From contig NZ_CP060496.1 in assembly GCF_014400405.1 (NCBI RefSeq), positions 248,001-312,000 on the forward strand: DNA of 64,000 nucleotides. Direction: 5' to 3'. The DNA is from Brachybacterium sp. Z12. Its GTDB lineage: Bacteria; Actinomycetota; Actinomycetes; Actinomycetales; Dermabacteraceae. Of the stretch, positions 48,004-56,804 are shown one piece after another. Under the pieces are notes generated by a model. The model made no database searches. It had not been told where the DNA came from and was given only the letters and a program-made list of their open reading frames with translations. The stretch's first letter is position 1. Every line of letters begins with the position of its first letter. The translations under genes and the position numbers were made by a program.

Positions 48004-49239
48004 GTGGTCATGGGCATGAATGGCGGCGCATCGCAGACTGCGGCCCGCGGGCTTCGCGGATGGATCATCGGCGCAGCGGTACTCGTGGCCACGGTGCTGG
48101 TGGGGGCAACGGCGTTCGGGGCCCTCGGAGGAGACGGCGACCGGCGCGGCGAGGTGGTGCGCGTGATCGACGGCGACACGCTCGTCGCCATCGTCGACGG
48201 TGAGGAGACGACGATCCGACTGCTCAACGTCGACACCCCGGAGACGAAGAACCCCGACGAGCCTGTCCAGTGCCTGGGCCCGGAGGCCACGGAGTTCCTC
48301 ACCGAGCGCCTGCCGGCCGGCACCCCGATCGAGCTCGAGTACGACGAGGAGCGGCTGGACCGCTATGACCGCACGCTCGCCGGGGTCTACGAATCGGAAT
48401 CCCTGATCAACGCCGAGATCGCGGAGGCGGGGCTGGGCGTCCCGGTGTACTTCGCCCCCAACGATCGGTTCCTGCGCGAGGTCGAGGAGGCGTCCGAGCG
48501 TGCGCAGGAGAACGGGGCCGGCCTGTTCTCGGACGAGATCGAATGCACCCTGCCCGGGCAGCTCCAGGCCCAGAGCGCCGCGGTGGGTGAGGTGCCCGCC
48601 GAGGTGGAGGGCGATCCGGCCGACGCGCTCGCCGGGGCGGCGAGCGTGCTCGAGGACGTGGACGTCTTCATCGCCTCGCTCGACGCCGACGGCCTGCCCG
48701 AGCTCGGGAATGCCGTGATGGCGGGCGCGCTGCTCGACTCCTACTTCGAGGACTTCCGTGAAGAGGCCGGGGACGTGCGCGACGAGGCCGAGAAGTCCCA
48801 CAGCACCCTCGAGGAGCTGAAGACCGAGTACGACGCGGAGCAGGAGCGTCTCGAGGAAGAGCGCCGCAAGGAAGAAGAGCGCCGTCAGGAGGAGGAGCGG
48901 CTGGAGCAGGAGCGCCTCGAACAGGAGGAGAGGGAGCGAGAAGAACGCGAGGAGCGCGAACGCCAGGAGCGTCAGGAACGGGAGCGGCAGGAGCAGCCTG
49001 CCCCGTCGGCGCCCTCGCAATCATCCTCTGGGAAGAGCTCCTCGTCCGGTGGCGGCGGGTCCTCGAGCGGATCCTCCGGAGGGAAGTCCTCTGGCGGTGG
49101 CTCATCCGGCGGGTCCGAGTCCTCGTCTGGATCGGGCTGTGTCCCCTACGGCCCGGAGATCCCGTACTCCGATGCTGGCGGCTACACGGGCAAGCGGTAC
49201 GGGATGCCCGGAGGCAAGACCTTCCGCAAGTGCGGCTGA
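48004..49239 (+). CDS. Secreted thermonuclease (SNase) with coiled coil and novel C-terminal module
   Basis: A 411-residue protein. The N-terminal membrane segment IIGAAVLVATVLVGATAF (about 21-38) acts as signal or anchor. SNase domain about 48-180: VVRVIDGDTLVAIVDGEE, LLNVDTPETKNP and YDEERLDRYDRTLAGVY keep the Asp, Arg and Glu of the active site. About 180-275 is helical and acidic, about 275-338 a Glu/Arg/Gln coiled coil, about 340-378 Ser/Gly-rich. The last 34 residues are cysteine-bounded (GCVPYGPEIPYSD to FRKCG) and do not show the usual excalibur motif. GTG 48004 or ATG 48010/48016 are possible starts. Confidence 0.85.
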   Translation: MVMGMNGGASQTAARGLRGWIIGAAVLVATVLVGATAFGALGGDGDRRGEVVRVIDGDTLVAIVDGEETTIRLLNVDTPETKNPDEPVQCLGPEATEFLTERLPAGTPIELEYDEERLDRYDRTLAGVYESESLINAEIAEAGLGVPVYFAPNDRFLREVEEASERAQENGAGLFSDEIECTLPGQLQAQSAAVGEVPAEVEGDPADALAGAASVLEDVDVFIASLDADGLPELGNAVMAGALLDSYFEDFREEAGDVRDEAEKSHSTLEELKTEYDAEQERLEEERRKEEERRQEEERLEQERLEQEEREREEREERERQERQERERQEQPAPSAPSQSSSGKSSSSGGGGSSSGSSGGKSSGGGSSGGSESSSGSGCVPYGPEIPYSDAGGYTGKRYGMPGGKTFRKCG

Positions 49240-49258
49240 CGCCTTCCGCTCACAGAGG

Positions 49259-49274
49259 CGTTCCCGCGGGAACG
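49259..49274 (+). terminator. CGTTCCCGCGGGAACG palindrome between convergent genes
   Basis: A perfect 16-bp palindrome followed by TTT, 20 bp after the thermonuclease stop and 63 bp from the end of the convergent membrane protein gene. It is likely a terminator, though the loop is minimal. Confidence 0.55.
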
Positions 49275-49336
49275 TTTCCCAGCACAAGGTCGAGCTCGTC
49301 GCGGGGTCCCGGAACCCTGAGCCCGCGGCCCGCCCG

Positions 49337-49876
49337 TCAGCGCGCCGGCTGCGAGGCTCGCCGTCGGCGCCACAGCCGCGCCGCGACGACGCTGCCCACC
49401 AGCGCGGCGAGCAGATCCAGTGCCGTGTCGGCCGGGGCCACCTCCACGGAGGGGTCCACCCAGTAGTGCCCTGCCAGCTCCATCAGCTCCCAGACCACCG
49501 CCAGGATCGCGCCCGTCACGACGACCTCCACCGCTGAGGGGTCGGGGGAGCGGACCACGCGGGCGACCAGCACGGCGAGCAGGCCGTTCAGCAGTGCGTG
49601 CACCGGGATGTCCCACCAGGAGATCCGCTCGAAGAGCAGCAGGTACGAGCTCACCGCCGCGGCCATGCAGGCCGCAGAGGTGGCCACCTCCCAGGCGAGA
49701 GGGAGACGAGACCTCCAGCCCACGACCTGGCCGAGCGCCACCAGCATCGCCACCGCCGCCTCCACCCAGTGGCCGAGGAGGGCGAACCCGACGGCCATGG
49801 CCAACCCGGACCAGCGCACCACGAGCAGGGCAAGCCCCTGCACCCACCCCGTCGTCACCGCGGTGCCTTCCGTCAT
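49337..49876 (-). CDS. Multi-pass membrane protein
   Basis: A 179-residue membrane protein with about five helices: VQGLALLVVRWSGLAMAVGFALL, AAVAMLVALGQVVGW, AACMAAAVSSYLLLF, VHALLNGLLAVLVARV and VVVTGAILAVVWELMEL. Conserved-looking polar residues within helices (WWDIPVHALLNG; WELMELAGHYW) suggest more than a simple anchor and resemble the VanZ-like/DUF2238 fold class. Its ATG overlaps the GT2 stop, so it is translationally coupled to that glycosyltransferase. Function unknown. Confidence 0.75.
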   Translation of the reverse strand: MTEGTAVTTGWVQGLALLVVRWSGLAMAVGFALLGHWVEAAVAMLVALGQVVGWRSRLPLAWEVATSAACMAAAVSSYLLLFERISWWDIPVHALLNGLLAVLVARVVRSPDPSAVEVVVTGAILAVVWELMELAGHYWVDPSVEVAPADTALDLLAALVGSVVAARLWRRRRASQPAR

Positions 49877-50634
49877 CGCGTCCCGCCCCGCCAGGCGATC
49901 CTCGCCGCCCAGCGCTGCCACGGCCTCTCGAGGCGCCAGTTCCGCCGCAGGGTGTGCACGGCCCGGCGCCAGCGCAGCAGCAGTCCGCTGCCCGCCCGCA
50001 GAGCCCGCGGCGACATCTCCACCGCGACCGCGCCGGTCACCCTCACCCGCTGCCCCGGCCGCACCCGGAACGAGAGGTCCATGTCGTCGTGCACGTCCGC
50101 GCTCCGCGAGGTCTCCTCGCACACCTGATGCCACCAGTCCCGTCGCATCGACATGGTGGTGCCGAAGGCCGGGAAATGCCCCAATGCCGCGGCGGTGAGG
50201 AGCAGATACGTGCCCATGTAGAGGCCGGAGAGGAGCCCGCCCAGCGGAGCGGGCAGCCGGAAGCGACCGGGGCCCGTGACGAGCACGGTGCGGGGCCCGC
50301 CCTGGGCATGCGCCCGCTGATGGGCGCGGAGCCAGCCGGGCGGTGGCCTGCTATCGGCATCGCAGCGGACGATGAGCTCACCGCGGGCGGCGTCGTAGCC
50401 CGCAGCGGAGGCCGCAGCGATGCTGGGCACCGGATGGGCGATGACGACGCATCCCGCCGCCCGTGCCACGGCCGCGCTGGCGTCGCTCGAACCGTTGTCC
50501 ACCACGATGATCTCCGCTGGAGGCTCCTGCTGCTGTGCCAGAGATTCCAGCAGCCCGCGCAGCTCGGCCTCGTCATCCCGCACGGGCACCACGACGGAGC
50601 AGCGCGCGGGGGCGGCGGGCGGTCGGGTCCTCAC
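49873..50634 (-). CDS. Glycosyltransferase family 2
   Basis: A 253-residue inverting GT-A enzyme. The donor domain starts CSVVVPVRDDEAELRGLLESL and has IIVVDNGSSD and VRCDADSRPPPGW (DxD metal motif DAD). After FGTTMSMRRDWW comes HDDMDLSFRV (ED-type catalytic Asp). A single hydrophobic stretch LYMGTYLLLTAAALG and a basic C-terminus suggest membrane association. GTG 50634 fits the conserved start. Overlap with the downstream membrane protein gene suggests a joint role, perhaps glycolipid synthesis. Confidence 0.85.
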   Translation of the reverse strand: MRTRPPAAPARCSVVVPVRDDEAELRGLLESLAQQQEPPAEIIVVDNGSSDASAAVARAAGCVVIAHPVPSIAAASAAGYDAARGELIVRCDADSRPPPGWLRAHQRAHAQGGPRTVLVTGPGRFRLPAPLGGLLSGLYMGTYLLLTAAALGHFPAFGTTMSMRRDWWHQVCEETSRSADVHDDMDLSFRVRPGQRVRVTGAVAVEMSPRALRAGSGLLLRWRRAVHTLRRNWRLERPWQRWAARIAWRGGTR

Positions 50635-50819
50635 AGCACCGAACGCTACCCGTGGGCGCGGGAAGGGACGTGCACGCGCTCCCGGCGGTGTCGCTGCGCA
50701 TGGCGCGGGGGCTAGTCTCGAGCGCATCGGCCCCGATCCGGAGGAGCGCAGAGCATGATCCCTCTTCACGCCCGAACCGCCCACGAATGCTCCGCACCGA
50801 GGGACCCGAGGCCCCGGCG

Positions 50820-52319
50820 ATGAGCGCGACAGCCCCCGGGCCACGAATCCTCGTGACCGGGGCGAGCGGCTACATCGGCAGCAGGCTCATCCCCGGCCTG
50901 CTCGAGAAGGGCGCGGTGGTGCGCGCGCTGGGCCGCGACGGGGACCGCCTGCGTGCCCGTCCATGGGGCGACCGCGTCGAGATCGCCGAAGCGGACCTGA
51001 GCGACCGCATCGCCGTGCGCCGTGCGCTCGCGCAGGTGGATGTGGTCGTGTTCCTGGTGCACTCCATGGCCGGAGGGACCGGCTATCAGGAGCGCGAGGC
51101 GCGGATGGCGCGGATCATGGCCGAGGAGGCGGCCCGTTCCGAGGTGGGACGCATCGTCTACCTCTCCGGCCTGCACCCGCGCGGTGCGGAGCTCAGCGAG
51201 CACATGGCCTCCCGCGAACGCGTCGCCAAGATCCTGCGCGAGGGCGAGGTGCCCACCCTCGTGCTCGAGGCCGCCACGGTGATCGGCGCCGGCTCGGCGA
51301 GCTTCGAGATCATCCGTCACCTCGCCGAACGCCTGCCCGTGATGCCCGCCCCGCGCTGGGTCGGCAACCGCATCGAACCGGTCGCGATCGCGGACGTCCT
51401 GCACCACCTGGCCTCGGCGTGCCTGGCCGAGGAGCCGGTGCACGGCACCTATTCCCTCGGCAGCGGAGAGACGGACCTCCGCTTCAGGGACCTGCTGACG
51501 ATCTACGCCGAGGAGGCCTCGCTGACGCGCCGACGCGTGCTGGCACTGCCGCTGCCCGCCCCGCTGCTGTCAGGGTTGTGGATCGGGCTCATCACCCCGA
51601 TCCCGCTGTCGATCACGGTGCCGCTCGCACAGTCGATGCAGCACGAGGCGATCGGTCACGACTCCCGGATCGAGGACGTGCTCGCTCCGCCCACAGGCGG
51701 CCCCACCCGGTACCGGCAGGCGGTGCGGGCGGCGCTCGCCGCACAGCGGTCTGGTGACCTGGAGTCGCGCTGGGACGATGACGCGGCCCTCACCGCACAC
51801 CCGGCTGCTTCGCTTCCCCAGGATCCGGACTGGGCAGGTCACACCGTGTACACGGACGAACGTGAACGGGTCCAGGAAGGCGTCGACCCCCAGACCGTGT
51901 GGCGGGTGATCGAAGGGATCGGCGGAGAGGCCGGGTGGTACTCCACCCCGCTGCTGTGGTCGCTGCGCGGGGCGGCCGATCGCCTCGTCGGCGGTCCGGG
52001 CCTGCGCCGGGGTCGCCGCCACGCCCATCACCTGCGTGAGGGGGATGCGGTCGACTGGTGGCGGGTGGAGCGCATCGAGCCGGGGCACCGCCTCACGCTG
52101 CGTGCGGAGATGCGGATGACCGGGAGGGCGTGGCTGCAGCTCGGCGTGGAGGAGACCGAGGGCGGGACCCGCTACCGCCAGCGGGCCGTCTACTTCCCCG
52201 ACGGCCTGTGGGGACGGCTCTACTGGTGGGGGATCTACCCCTTCCACGCCCTCGTGTTCCCCGCCATGGCACGCAACATCATGGCCGAATCGGCCTCACG
52301 CGGCGACAACGACCTCTGA
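50820..52319 (+). CDS. NAD(P)-binding SDR-like protein with DUF2867 domain
   Basis: A 499-residue protein, intact. The N-terminal Rossmann domain starts ILVTGASGYIGSRLIPGLLEKG and resembles atypical SDRs (NmrA/RmlD-like): VVFLVHSMAGGTGYQE and IVYLSGLHPRG. The C-terminal about 170 residues are DUF2867: VWRVIEGIGGEAGWYSTPLLW, VDWWRVERIEPGHRLTLRAEM and LYWWGIYPFHALVFPAMARNI. The pairing is common in Actinobacteria; role unknown. ATG 50820 precedes the Rossmann motif; ATG 50787 is an alternative. Confidence 0.87.
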   Translation: MSATAPGPRILVTGASGYIGSRLIPGLLEKGAVVRALGRDGDRLRARPWGDRVEIAEADLSDRIAVRRALAQVDVVVFLVHSMAGGTGYQEREARMARIMAEEAARSEVGRIVYLSGLHPRGAELSEHMASRERVAKILREGEVPTLVLEAATVIGAGSASFEIIRHLAERLPVMPAPRWVGNRIEPVAIADVLHHLASACLAEEPVHGTYSLGSGETDLRFRDLLTIYAEEASLTRRRVLALPLPAPLLSGLWIGLITPIPLSITVPLAQSMQHEAIGHDSRIEDVLAPPTGGPTRYRQAVRAALAAQRSGDLESRWDDDAALTAHPAASLPQDPDWAGHTVYTDERERVQEGVDPQTVWRVIEGIGGEAGWYSTPLLWSLRGAADRLVGGPGLRRGRRHAHHLREGDAVDWWRVERIEPGHRLTLRAEMRMTGRAWLQLGVEETEGGTRYRQRAVYFPDGLWGRLYWWGIYPFHALVFPAMARNIMAESASRGDNDL

Positions 52320-52507
52320 GCACTGCTCGCGGCCGGTCCACCGGGGGCCTGCTCGTAAGCAGGATCCACGTATCCTTGAACAGAGCTGGAACGACGCAGG
52401 CACCCGCATGCTGACGCGACCGGCCGTCGTATCGATCCGGTGCCTGCGGCGCCGACGAAGGAGGGACCGAGGATGATGTGCCAGCAGTGCGGTGCGGGGG
52501 CCGGGTC

Positions 52508-52684
52508 ATGAGCGTGCTGACCTTCGTGCTGATCATCCTCGCGGGGGTGCTGCTCTTCGCATCGATCGGCGGCATCTACATCACGAACGTGACCGCGAGG
52601 CCGGGTGCGATCCCGCGCTGGGTGCTCGGGCTGTGGGCGGCCACGCTCGTGGTGGGGATCGCTGCGCTGTTCACCGCGGTGTAG
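52508..52684 (+). CDS. Small two-helix membrane protein
   Basis: A 58-residue protein: LTFVLIILAGVLLFASIGGIYI, then polar TNVTARPGAIPR, then WVLGLWAATLVVGIAALFTAV. Both halves are membrane helices with a short loop. The ATG at 52508 has weak RBS support but the sequence is clearly membrane-like. It ends three bases before the convergent response-regulator gene. Confidence 0.6.
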   Translation: MSVLTFVLIILAGVLLFASIGGIYITNVTARPGAIPRWVLGLWAATLVVGIAALFTAV

Positions 52685-52687
52685 CGC

Positions 52688-53419
52688 TCAGCCTCCCAGT
52701 TCGAGCACCCGGATCGCGAGCTGCACCCGATTGGTGACCTGCAGCTTGTGATAGAGCCTGCCCAGGTGGGTCTTCACCGTCGCGACCGACATGAACAGCC
52801 GCTCGCCGATCTCCTGATTGGCGAGACCCTCGGCGACCGACCGGGCCACCTCCCCATTCACGGCCAGTGATGCCCTCGGGGGCGGGTGCCTCCGCGTCGG
52901 CCGACGGCGGCCCGAGGGGGCCACCGGGGCCGACGCCGGTCCCGTTCGACTCGGTGGAGGCGAGGCGCACCAGGCGCGAGAGCACCTCGGGGAGAAGCGT
53001 GGCCGTTCGGCGGCGGCATCGAGCACCGCCTGCACCACCTCCTCGGGCGGAGAGTCCTTCAGCAGGAAGGACACGGCCCCGGCGCGCAGGGCCTCGAGCA
53101 GGAAGTCATCGGTGTCGAAGGCGGTCAGCATGACGACCCGCGCAGCACTGTCCTCCTCCTGCAGGGCCCGGAGGGCCTCGAGGCCGGTGAGGTGGGGCAT
53201 GCGGATGTCCATCAGCACCACGTCGGGGGACAGGGCGCGGATCTGCTGGAGGGCCGCGCCGCCGTCGGCCGCCTCACCGATCACCTCGATGCCGTGCGCC
53301 CCGTCGATCATCAGTCGCAGGCCGGCGCGCATCAGCGCCTCGTCGTCCGCCAGCAGCACCCGCACCGCCGTGCCCTCGGTGCGGTTCTCGTGCTCTGCGC
53401 TGTTCACCATGGCATCCAT
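52688..53419 (-). CDS. NarL/LuxR-type response regulator, double frameshift
   Basis: About 243 residues. The receiver has VRVLLADDEALMRAGLRLMIDG, phospho-acceptor in VVLMDIRMPHLTGLEAL and the switch Lys in SFLLKDSPPEEVV. The output domain ends EVARSVAEGLANQEIGERLFMSVATVKTHLGRLYHKLQV, a LuxR helix-turn-helix. The middle is out of frame between GGGGAG 52989-52994 (base missing) and CTCCCC 52850-52855 (base extra). The repaired linker reads EVLSRLVRLASTESNG and APAPEGITGREWEVARS. It pairs with the histidine kinase upstream, overlapping it by 16 bp. Confidence 0.88.
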   Translation of the reverse strand: MDAMVNSAEHENRTEGTAVRVLLADDEALMRAGLRLMIDGAHGIEVIGEAADGGAALQQIRALSPDVVLMDIRMPHLTGLEALRALQEEDSAARVVMLTAFDTDDFLLEALRAGAVSFLLKDSPPEEVVQAVLDAAAERPRFSPRCSRAWCASPPPSRTGPASAPVAPSGRRRPTRRHPPPRASLAVNGEVARSVAEGLANQEIGERLFMSVATVKTHLGRLYHKLQVTNRVQLAIRVLELGG

Positions 53420-54683
53420 GCTTCCACCTCGAAGATCCCGTCGTCCGTGCCGTGGCGGGCGTCCCCGCCCAGCAGTCGTGCTCGCTCCTGCACACCGAGC
53501 AGGCCGTGGCCCGAGGAGAGCGCCGGGGCGGGCTCGTGGGGCAGCGGGTTCCGTGCCCGCAGCCGCACCTGCTCGTCGCGGCGGGAGAGCGTCACCTGCA
53601 GCGGGACGCCCGGCGCGTGCTTGGCAGCGTTCAGCGTCACCTCGGCGAGGATCCGGGCCAGCGCCACCACGGTGCTGCGGTCCCGGGCGGTGAGATCCTC
53701 CGCAGCCAGGCCCTCCCAGACCAGCTCCACCTCCTGGCCCTCCTCCCGGCAGCGCTCGACGATGCCGGCCAGGGTGGGAGCGGTGGCCAGCGGCGCGTCC
53801 CCCTCGGCGGTGCGCAGACCCGACAGCACCGTGCGCAGCTCCCGGTTCGCCTGCTGCGCGGCATCCCGCACCGTGCCCGCAGTGCGTCGCAGCGCCTCCT
53901 GCGAGAGATCCTCACGGTAGGACATGGCGCCGGCGTGCATCGCGATCGCGGCCAGGTGATGGGAGATGCTGTCGTGCATGTCCCGGGCCAGCGCCGCCCG
54001 CTCCTCGGCACGCACCCGGGCGGCCTCGGCGTCCCGCTCGCGCACCAGGGCGGCGGCCTCCCCTCGGCGGCGGTGCGTTCCCGCTGGGCGGTCTCCCGCT
54101 CACGCTCCGCGGAGGCGGCCCGCTCCCGCAGCGAGGCGAGCAGCTCATAGCGGGTCCCCACCACATGGCCGAGCAGCAGCGGGATCAGCGTGAGCACCAC
54201 CATGATCCCCATCGCGACGAGCACCTCGACCTCCGGCGCCGCACCCCGGAACCGGGAATCAAGGCTCATCGACGCCAACGAGGTACCTGCGACCAGGAGG
54301 ATCGCCGCGACGTCGAGCACCGTGCGGCGCCGCACCCCGATCCGGTACAGGGCGAGCACCGCAGCCGGCAACGACCACGTGCTGAGGCCCACGGCAGCGG
54401 CGAGCAGCAGATGCGCCCCGGTGTGCAGCCGGCCCGGCGGCAGGAACCTCAGCGGACCGACGAGCAGGGTCGCGACCACGCCGATCAGCGCATCCACGAC
54501 GAACATCCCCACGAGGCCCGCCGGCGGCTGGTCGGAGAACTCCACCAGCAGCGAGCCGAAGCTGATGAGGAGTATCAGCAGGCCCAGCGCCGTACCCACC
54601 AGACTCTGCGCGAGCGCGATCGCCCACTGGCGCGGACTGCGCACGGAGGGCGGCGCCGGTGAGCGGGGCGCGAGGACGGTCAT
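53404..54683 (-). CDS. Sensor histidine kinase (NarL-partner type), frameshifted
   Basis: About 427 residues. The N-terminus has about five membrane helices (AIALAQSLVGTALGLLILLISFG; LVGMFVVDALIGVVATLLVG; AILLVAGTSL; LVAMGIMVVLTLIPLLLG) and no large external sensor. A coiled coil follows (ELLASLRERAASAERERET), then dimerisation/phosphoacceptor ARDMHDSISHHLAAIAMHAGA (His in DMHDS) and the HATPase (LAEVTLNAAKHAPG; SGHGLLGVQERARLLGG). A frameshift at CTCCCC 54058-54063 lies in the coiled coil. Signals for this class include cell-wall stress and antibiotics; the partner here is unknown. Confidence 0.88.
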
Positions 54684-54716
54684 GGAACCAGGGTAGAGAG
54701 CAGGGGAGGCCGACGG

Positions 54717-54734
54717 ATCAGCCGCTCGGCTGAT
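54717..54734. promoter_or_regulatory. ATCAGCCG-CT-CGGCTGAT inverted repeat upstream of the kinase
   Basis: Perfect 8-bp arms with a 2-base spacer lie between the reductase-like gene and the kinase gene, both on the minus strand. It may be the two-component system's own promoter site or the terminator of the upstream gene. TCAGCCGATCGG nearby (54752-54763) repeats part of it. Confidence 0.45.
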
Positions 54735-54776
54735 GCCCCGACCTGCATGGTCAGCCGATCGGTGTCGCGGGGTGGT

Positions 54777-55463
54777 TCAGACCCTCTGGCCGAGCGCCGC
54801 CATGACCTCGCGCCCGCGACCGGTCTGAGGGAAGCGCTCCACGATCTCCTGCAGCGTCACGGCGTCCCCGCTGCTGCCGAACGCCTCGGTGAAGGGCTGC
54901 AGCCGTACCCCTTCGGCGAGCGGGCCGATCAGCAGCGGGTCGAAGCCCAGCTCATCCACCAGCTCCGCCACGGTCTGCGCCTCGGGGGCGGGGCCTGCGA
55001 CCGCGATCGCCGCGCGCGGCGCGGCCCGGCCGGAGAGGTCCTCGAGGTCGTGATAGCCCATGTGGTTGAAGGCCTTCACCACGGTCGCGCCGGGCAGCTG
55101 GTCCTGAACGAACTCGCTGGTGGAGGCGCCGGCGTGGGAGAACTCCTCGAGGATCCCGTCGGTCTCCCACCAATAGTTCATCGCATCGACCACGATCTTT
55201 CCCGCCAGGGCGTCCGACGGGATCGTGGCGTGCTTGCCCAGCGGCAGCGCGAGGATCACCAGATCGGCGCGCTCAGCGGCCTCAGCGCTGGTGACGGCCT
55301 GCGCCCCGGGCGCGAGGATCTGGGTGATCAGCTCGATCCGGGACGGGTCACCGGAGCCGGAGATCAGCAGGTCATGGCCGGCGGCGAGGGCGAGGCGGGC
55401 CAGCACGGTGCCGACCTTGCCGGCGCCGAGGATCCCGAGGGTGCGAGGAGCTCGTGTGTTCAC
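54777..55463 (-). CDS. NADP/F420-dependent oxidoreductase-like protein (COG2085)
   Basis: A 228-residue Rossmann protein: [41 protein letters not shown] and [18 protein letters not shown]. The central motif [15 protein letters not shown] also occurs, slightly altered, in the C-terminal half of the fused protein at 38577-41172, so the two are paralogues. Family members reduce NADP with F420H2 or bind only NADP. GTG 55463 is used because the Rossmann motif starts 9 residues later. It is divergent from the CPBP-like gene. Confidence 0.82.
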   Translation of the reverse strand: MNTRAPRTLGILGAGKVGTVLARLALAAGHDLLISGSGDPSRIELITQILAPGAQAVTSAEAAERADLVILALPLGKHATIPSDALAGKIVVDAMNYWWETDGILEEFSHAGASTSEFVQDQLPGATVVKAFNHMGYHDLEDLSGRAAPRAAIAVAGPAPEAQTVAELVDELGFDPLLIGPLAEGVRLQPFTEAFGSSGDAVTLQEIVERFPQTGRGREVMAALGQRV

Positions 55464-55562
55464 ACCTATCCCAACGCACACGAGCGCGCGAGCTTCCCGG
55501 CAGTGACCTCTCTCGCGCCCGCCCCGCCCCTCCCAGCCGTGGCGATCTAGAGTGGAGCCGCC

Positions 55563-56621
55563 ATGCACCCACTCACCGCCCCCTCCGCAGAGCAGCCCGC
55601 CCGCAGCGAGAAGCCCACCCCCTTCCACCGCATCGCGACCCTCCGCCCCGCCTGGGGCCGCTGGTCGAAGCCGCTGGTGACCCTCGCCGCGGCCTTCGTG
55701 GCCTACGTGGTGCTGATCTCCGTGGTGCTGGTGCTGACCATCCTGGTGCTCGCCGTGGTGCCCGGCGTGAACGTCGCCATCGGTGTCACCAGCGGCGATC
55801 CCACCAGCCCGCTGGATGTCACCCTCGCCCTGGCGATGGGCGCGACCTGGATCCCTGCCGGGATCATCGGTGTGCGCTTCGGTGGCTGGCGTCCGCTGGG
55901 CACGGTCTGGTCGGTCGCTGCGCGGCTGCGCCGTGAGCTGCGGGGCGCCTACGGAATCTGGGGCGTCGCGATGGGCGCGGTGGTGGTCCTGATCGCCGCG
56001 GTCGCGGGCGCGACCTCCGGGGCCGACGGTGCAGCGGGCTCCGGGGCGTCCCTCCCGCAGCTGCTGCTGGTCGCCCTCGTGGTGCTGGTCCTGGCTCCGC
56101 TGCAGGCGGTGGGGATCGAGCTGACCCTGCGCGGAGCGGTGATGCAGGCGGTCGGCACCTGGCTGCGCAGCCCCGTGCTGCCGATCCTCGCGGCCACCGC
56201 GGTGGTGCTGATCGGTCGCGAGCTCACCGCCCCCGTGACGCTGCCCGCCCTGGCACTGGCCCTCGCCGCGGCAGTGCTCGCCTGGAAGACGGGCGGCCTG
56301 GAGCTGCCGATCGTGCTCACCGCGACAGTCATGATCGCCTCCCACCTGGTCTCCGCCGTGGGTGCTGGAAGCGGCGCCGGGGCAGGAGCGGCAGCGCTGA
56401 ACGCCGCAGCCGCTGCTCCGGGCACCTCATCCGCAGCTCTCGCCGCGACCGCCGCAGAGGCCGGTGCCGCAGCCCTGGCCGGAGGCATCGCCGCAGCTGT
56501 CGCGCTGCTGCTGGCCACCGCGGCGACGGTCGCCTGGATCAGCTCCCGCGAGGGCATCGCACTGCTGGAGCCAGTGGGGCGCCCCGCAGCAGAGCCCGCC
56601 CCGGAGCCAGTTCTGCACTGA
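55563..56621 (+). CDS. Multi-pass membrane protein, degenerate CPBP-like
   Basis: A 352-residue protein with about eight helices. The segment [17 protein letters not shown] resembles the CPBP protease motif EExxxRG, but the first Glu is Ile. The other motifs (H in ASHLVSAV; no clear FxxxH) are weak. The family includes CAAX prenyl proteases and bacteriocin-immunity proteins; loss of the first Glu suggests it may be inactive. The C-terminal third is extremely Ala-rich ([12 protein letters not shown] and similar). Intact reading frame. Confidence 0.65.
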   Translation: MHPLTAPSAEQPARSEKPTPFHRIATLRPAWGRWSKPLVTLAAAFVAYVVLISVVLVLTILVLAVVPGVNVAIGVTSGDPTSPLDVTLALAMGATWIPAGIIGVRFGGWRPLGTVWSVAARLRRELRGAYGIWGVAMGAVVVLIAAVAGATSGADGAAGSGASLPQLLLVALVVLVLAPLQAVGIELTLRGAVMQAVGTWLRSPVLPILAATAVVLIGRELTAPVTLPALALALAAAVLAWKTGGLELPIVLTATVMIASHLVSAVGAGSGAGAGAAALNAAAAAPGTSSAALAATAAEAGAAALAGGIAAAVALLLATAATVAWISSREGIALLEPVGRPAAEPAPEPVLH

Positions 56622-56707
56622 GCAGGGCCTGCCGTACCGCCCCGCCCCGCCCCGCCCCGTCCCGTCGCCACCCGGTTGTCGCTCCGGCCCCTGCTCGGCC
56701 GGCTCGG

Positions 56708-56786
56708 GCCACCACTCACCTGTTGCCTGTGAGAGTTGAACGCTCTATAGCCGTTCAACTCTCACAGGCAACAGTTTTGTGGTGGC
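56708..56786. terminator. 79-bp hairpin with a 23-bp perfect inner stem
   Basis: Arms 56720-56742 and 56752-56774 are perfect reverse complements, with a 9-base loop containing CTATAG. Outside them GCCACCAC (56708-56715) pairs with GTGGTGGC (56779-56786), and TCAC faces TTTT as an internal loop. TTTTG follows the inner stem on the plus strand. It sits between the convergent CPBP-like gene and the ABC permease gene, so a bidirectional terminator is the simplest view. Its length and lower GC are unlike the other hairpins here. Confidence 0.7.
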
Positions 56787-56804
56787 GGGCTGAATAGAAC
56801 CACC

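Noticed and set aside
56708..56786. Insertion sequence remnant
   Set aside because: There is no transposase, no target-site duplication that I can see and both neighbouring genes are intact. A small mobile repeat is left open as a possibility only.
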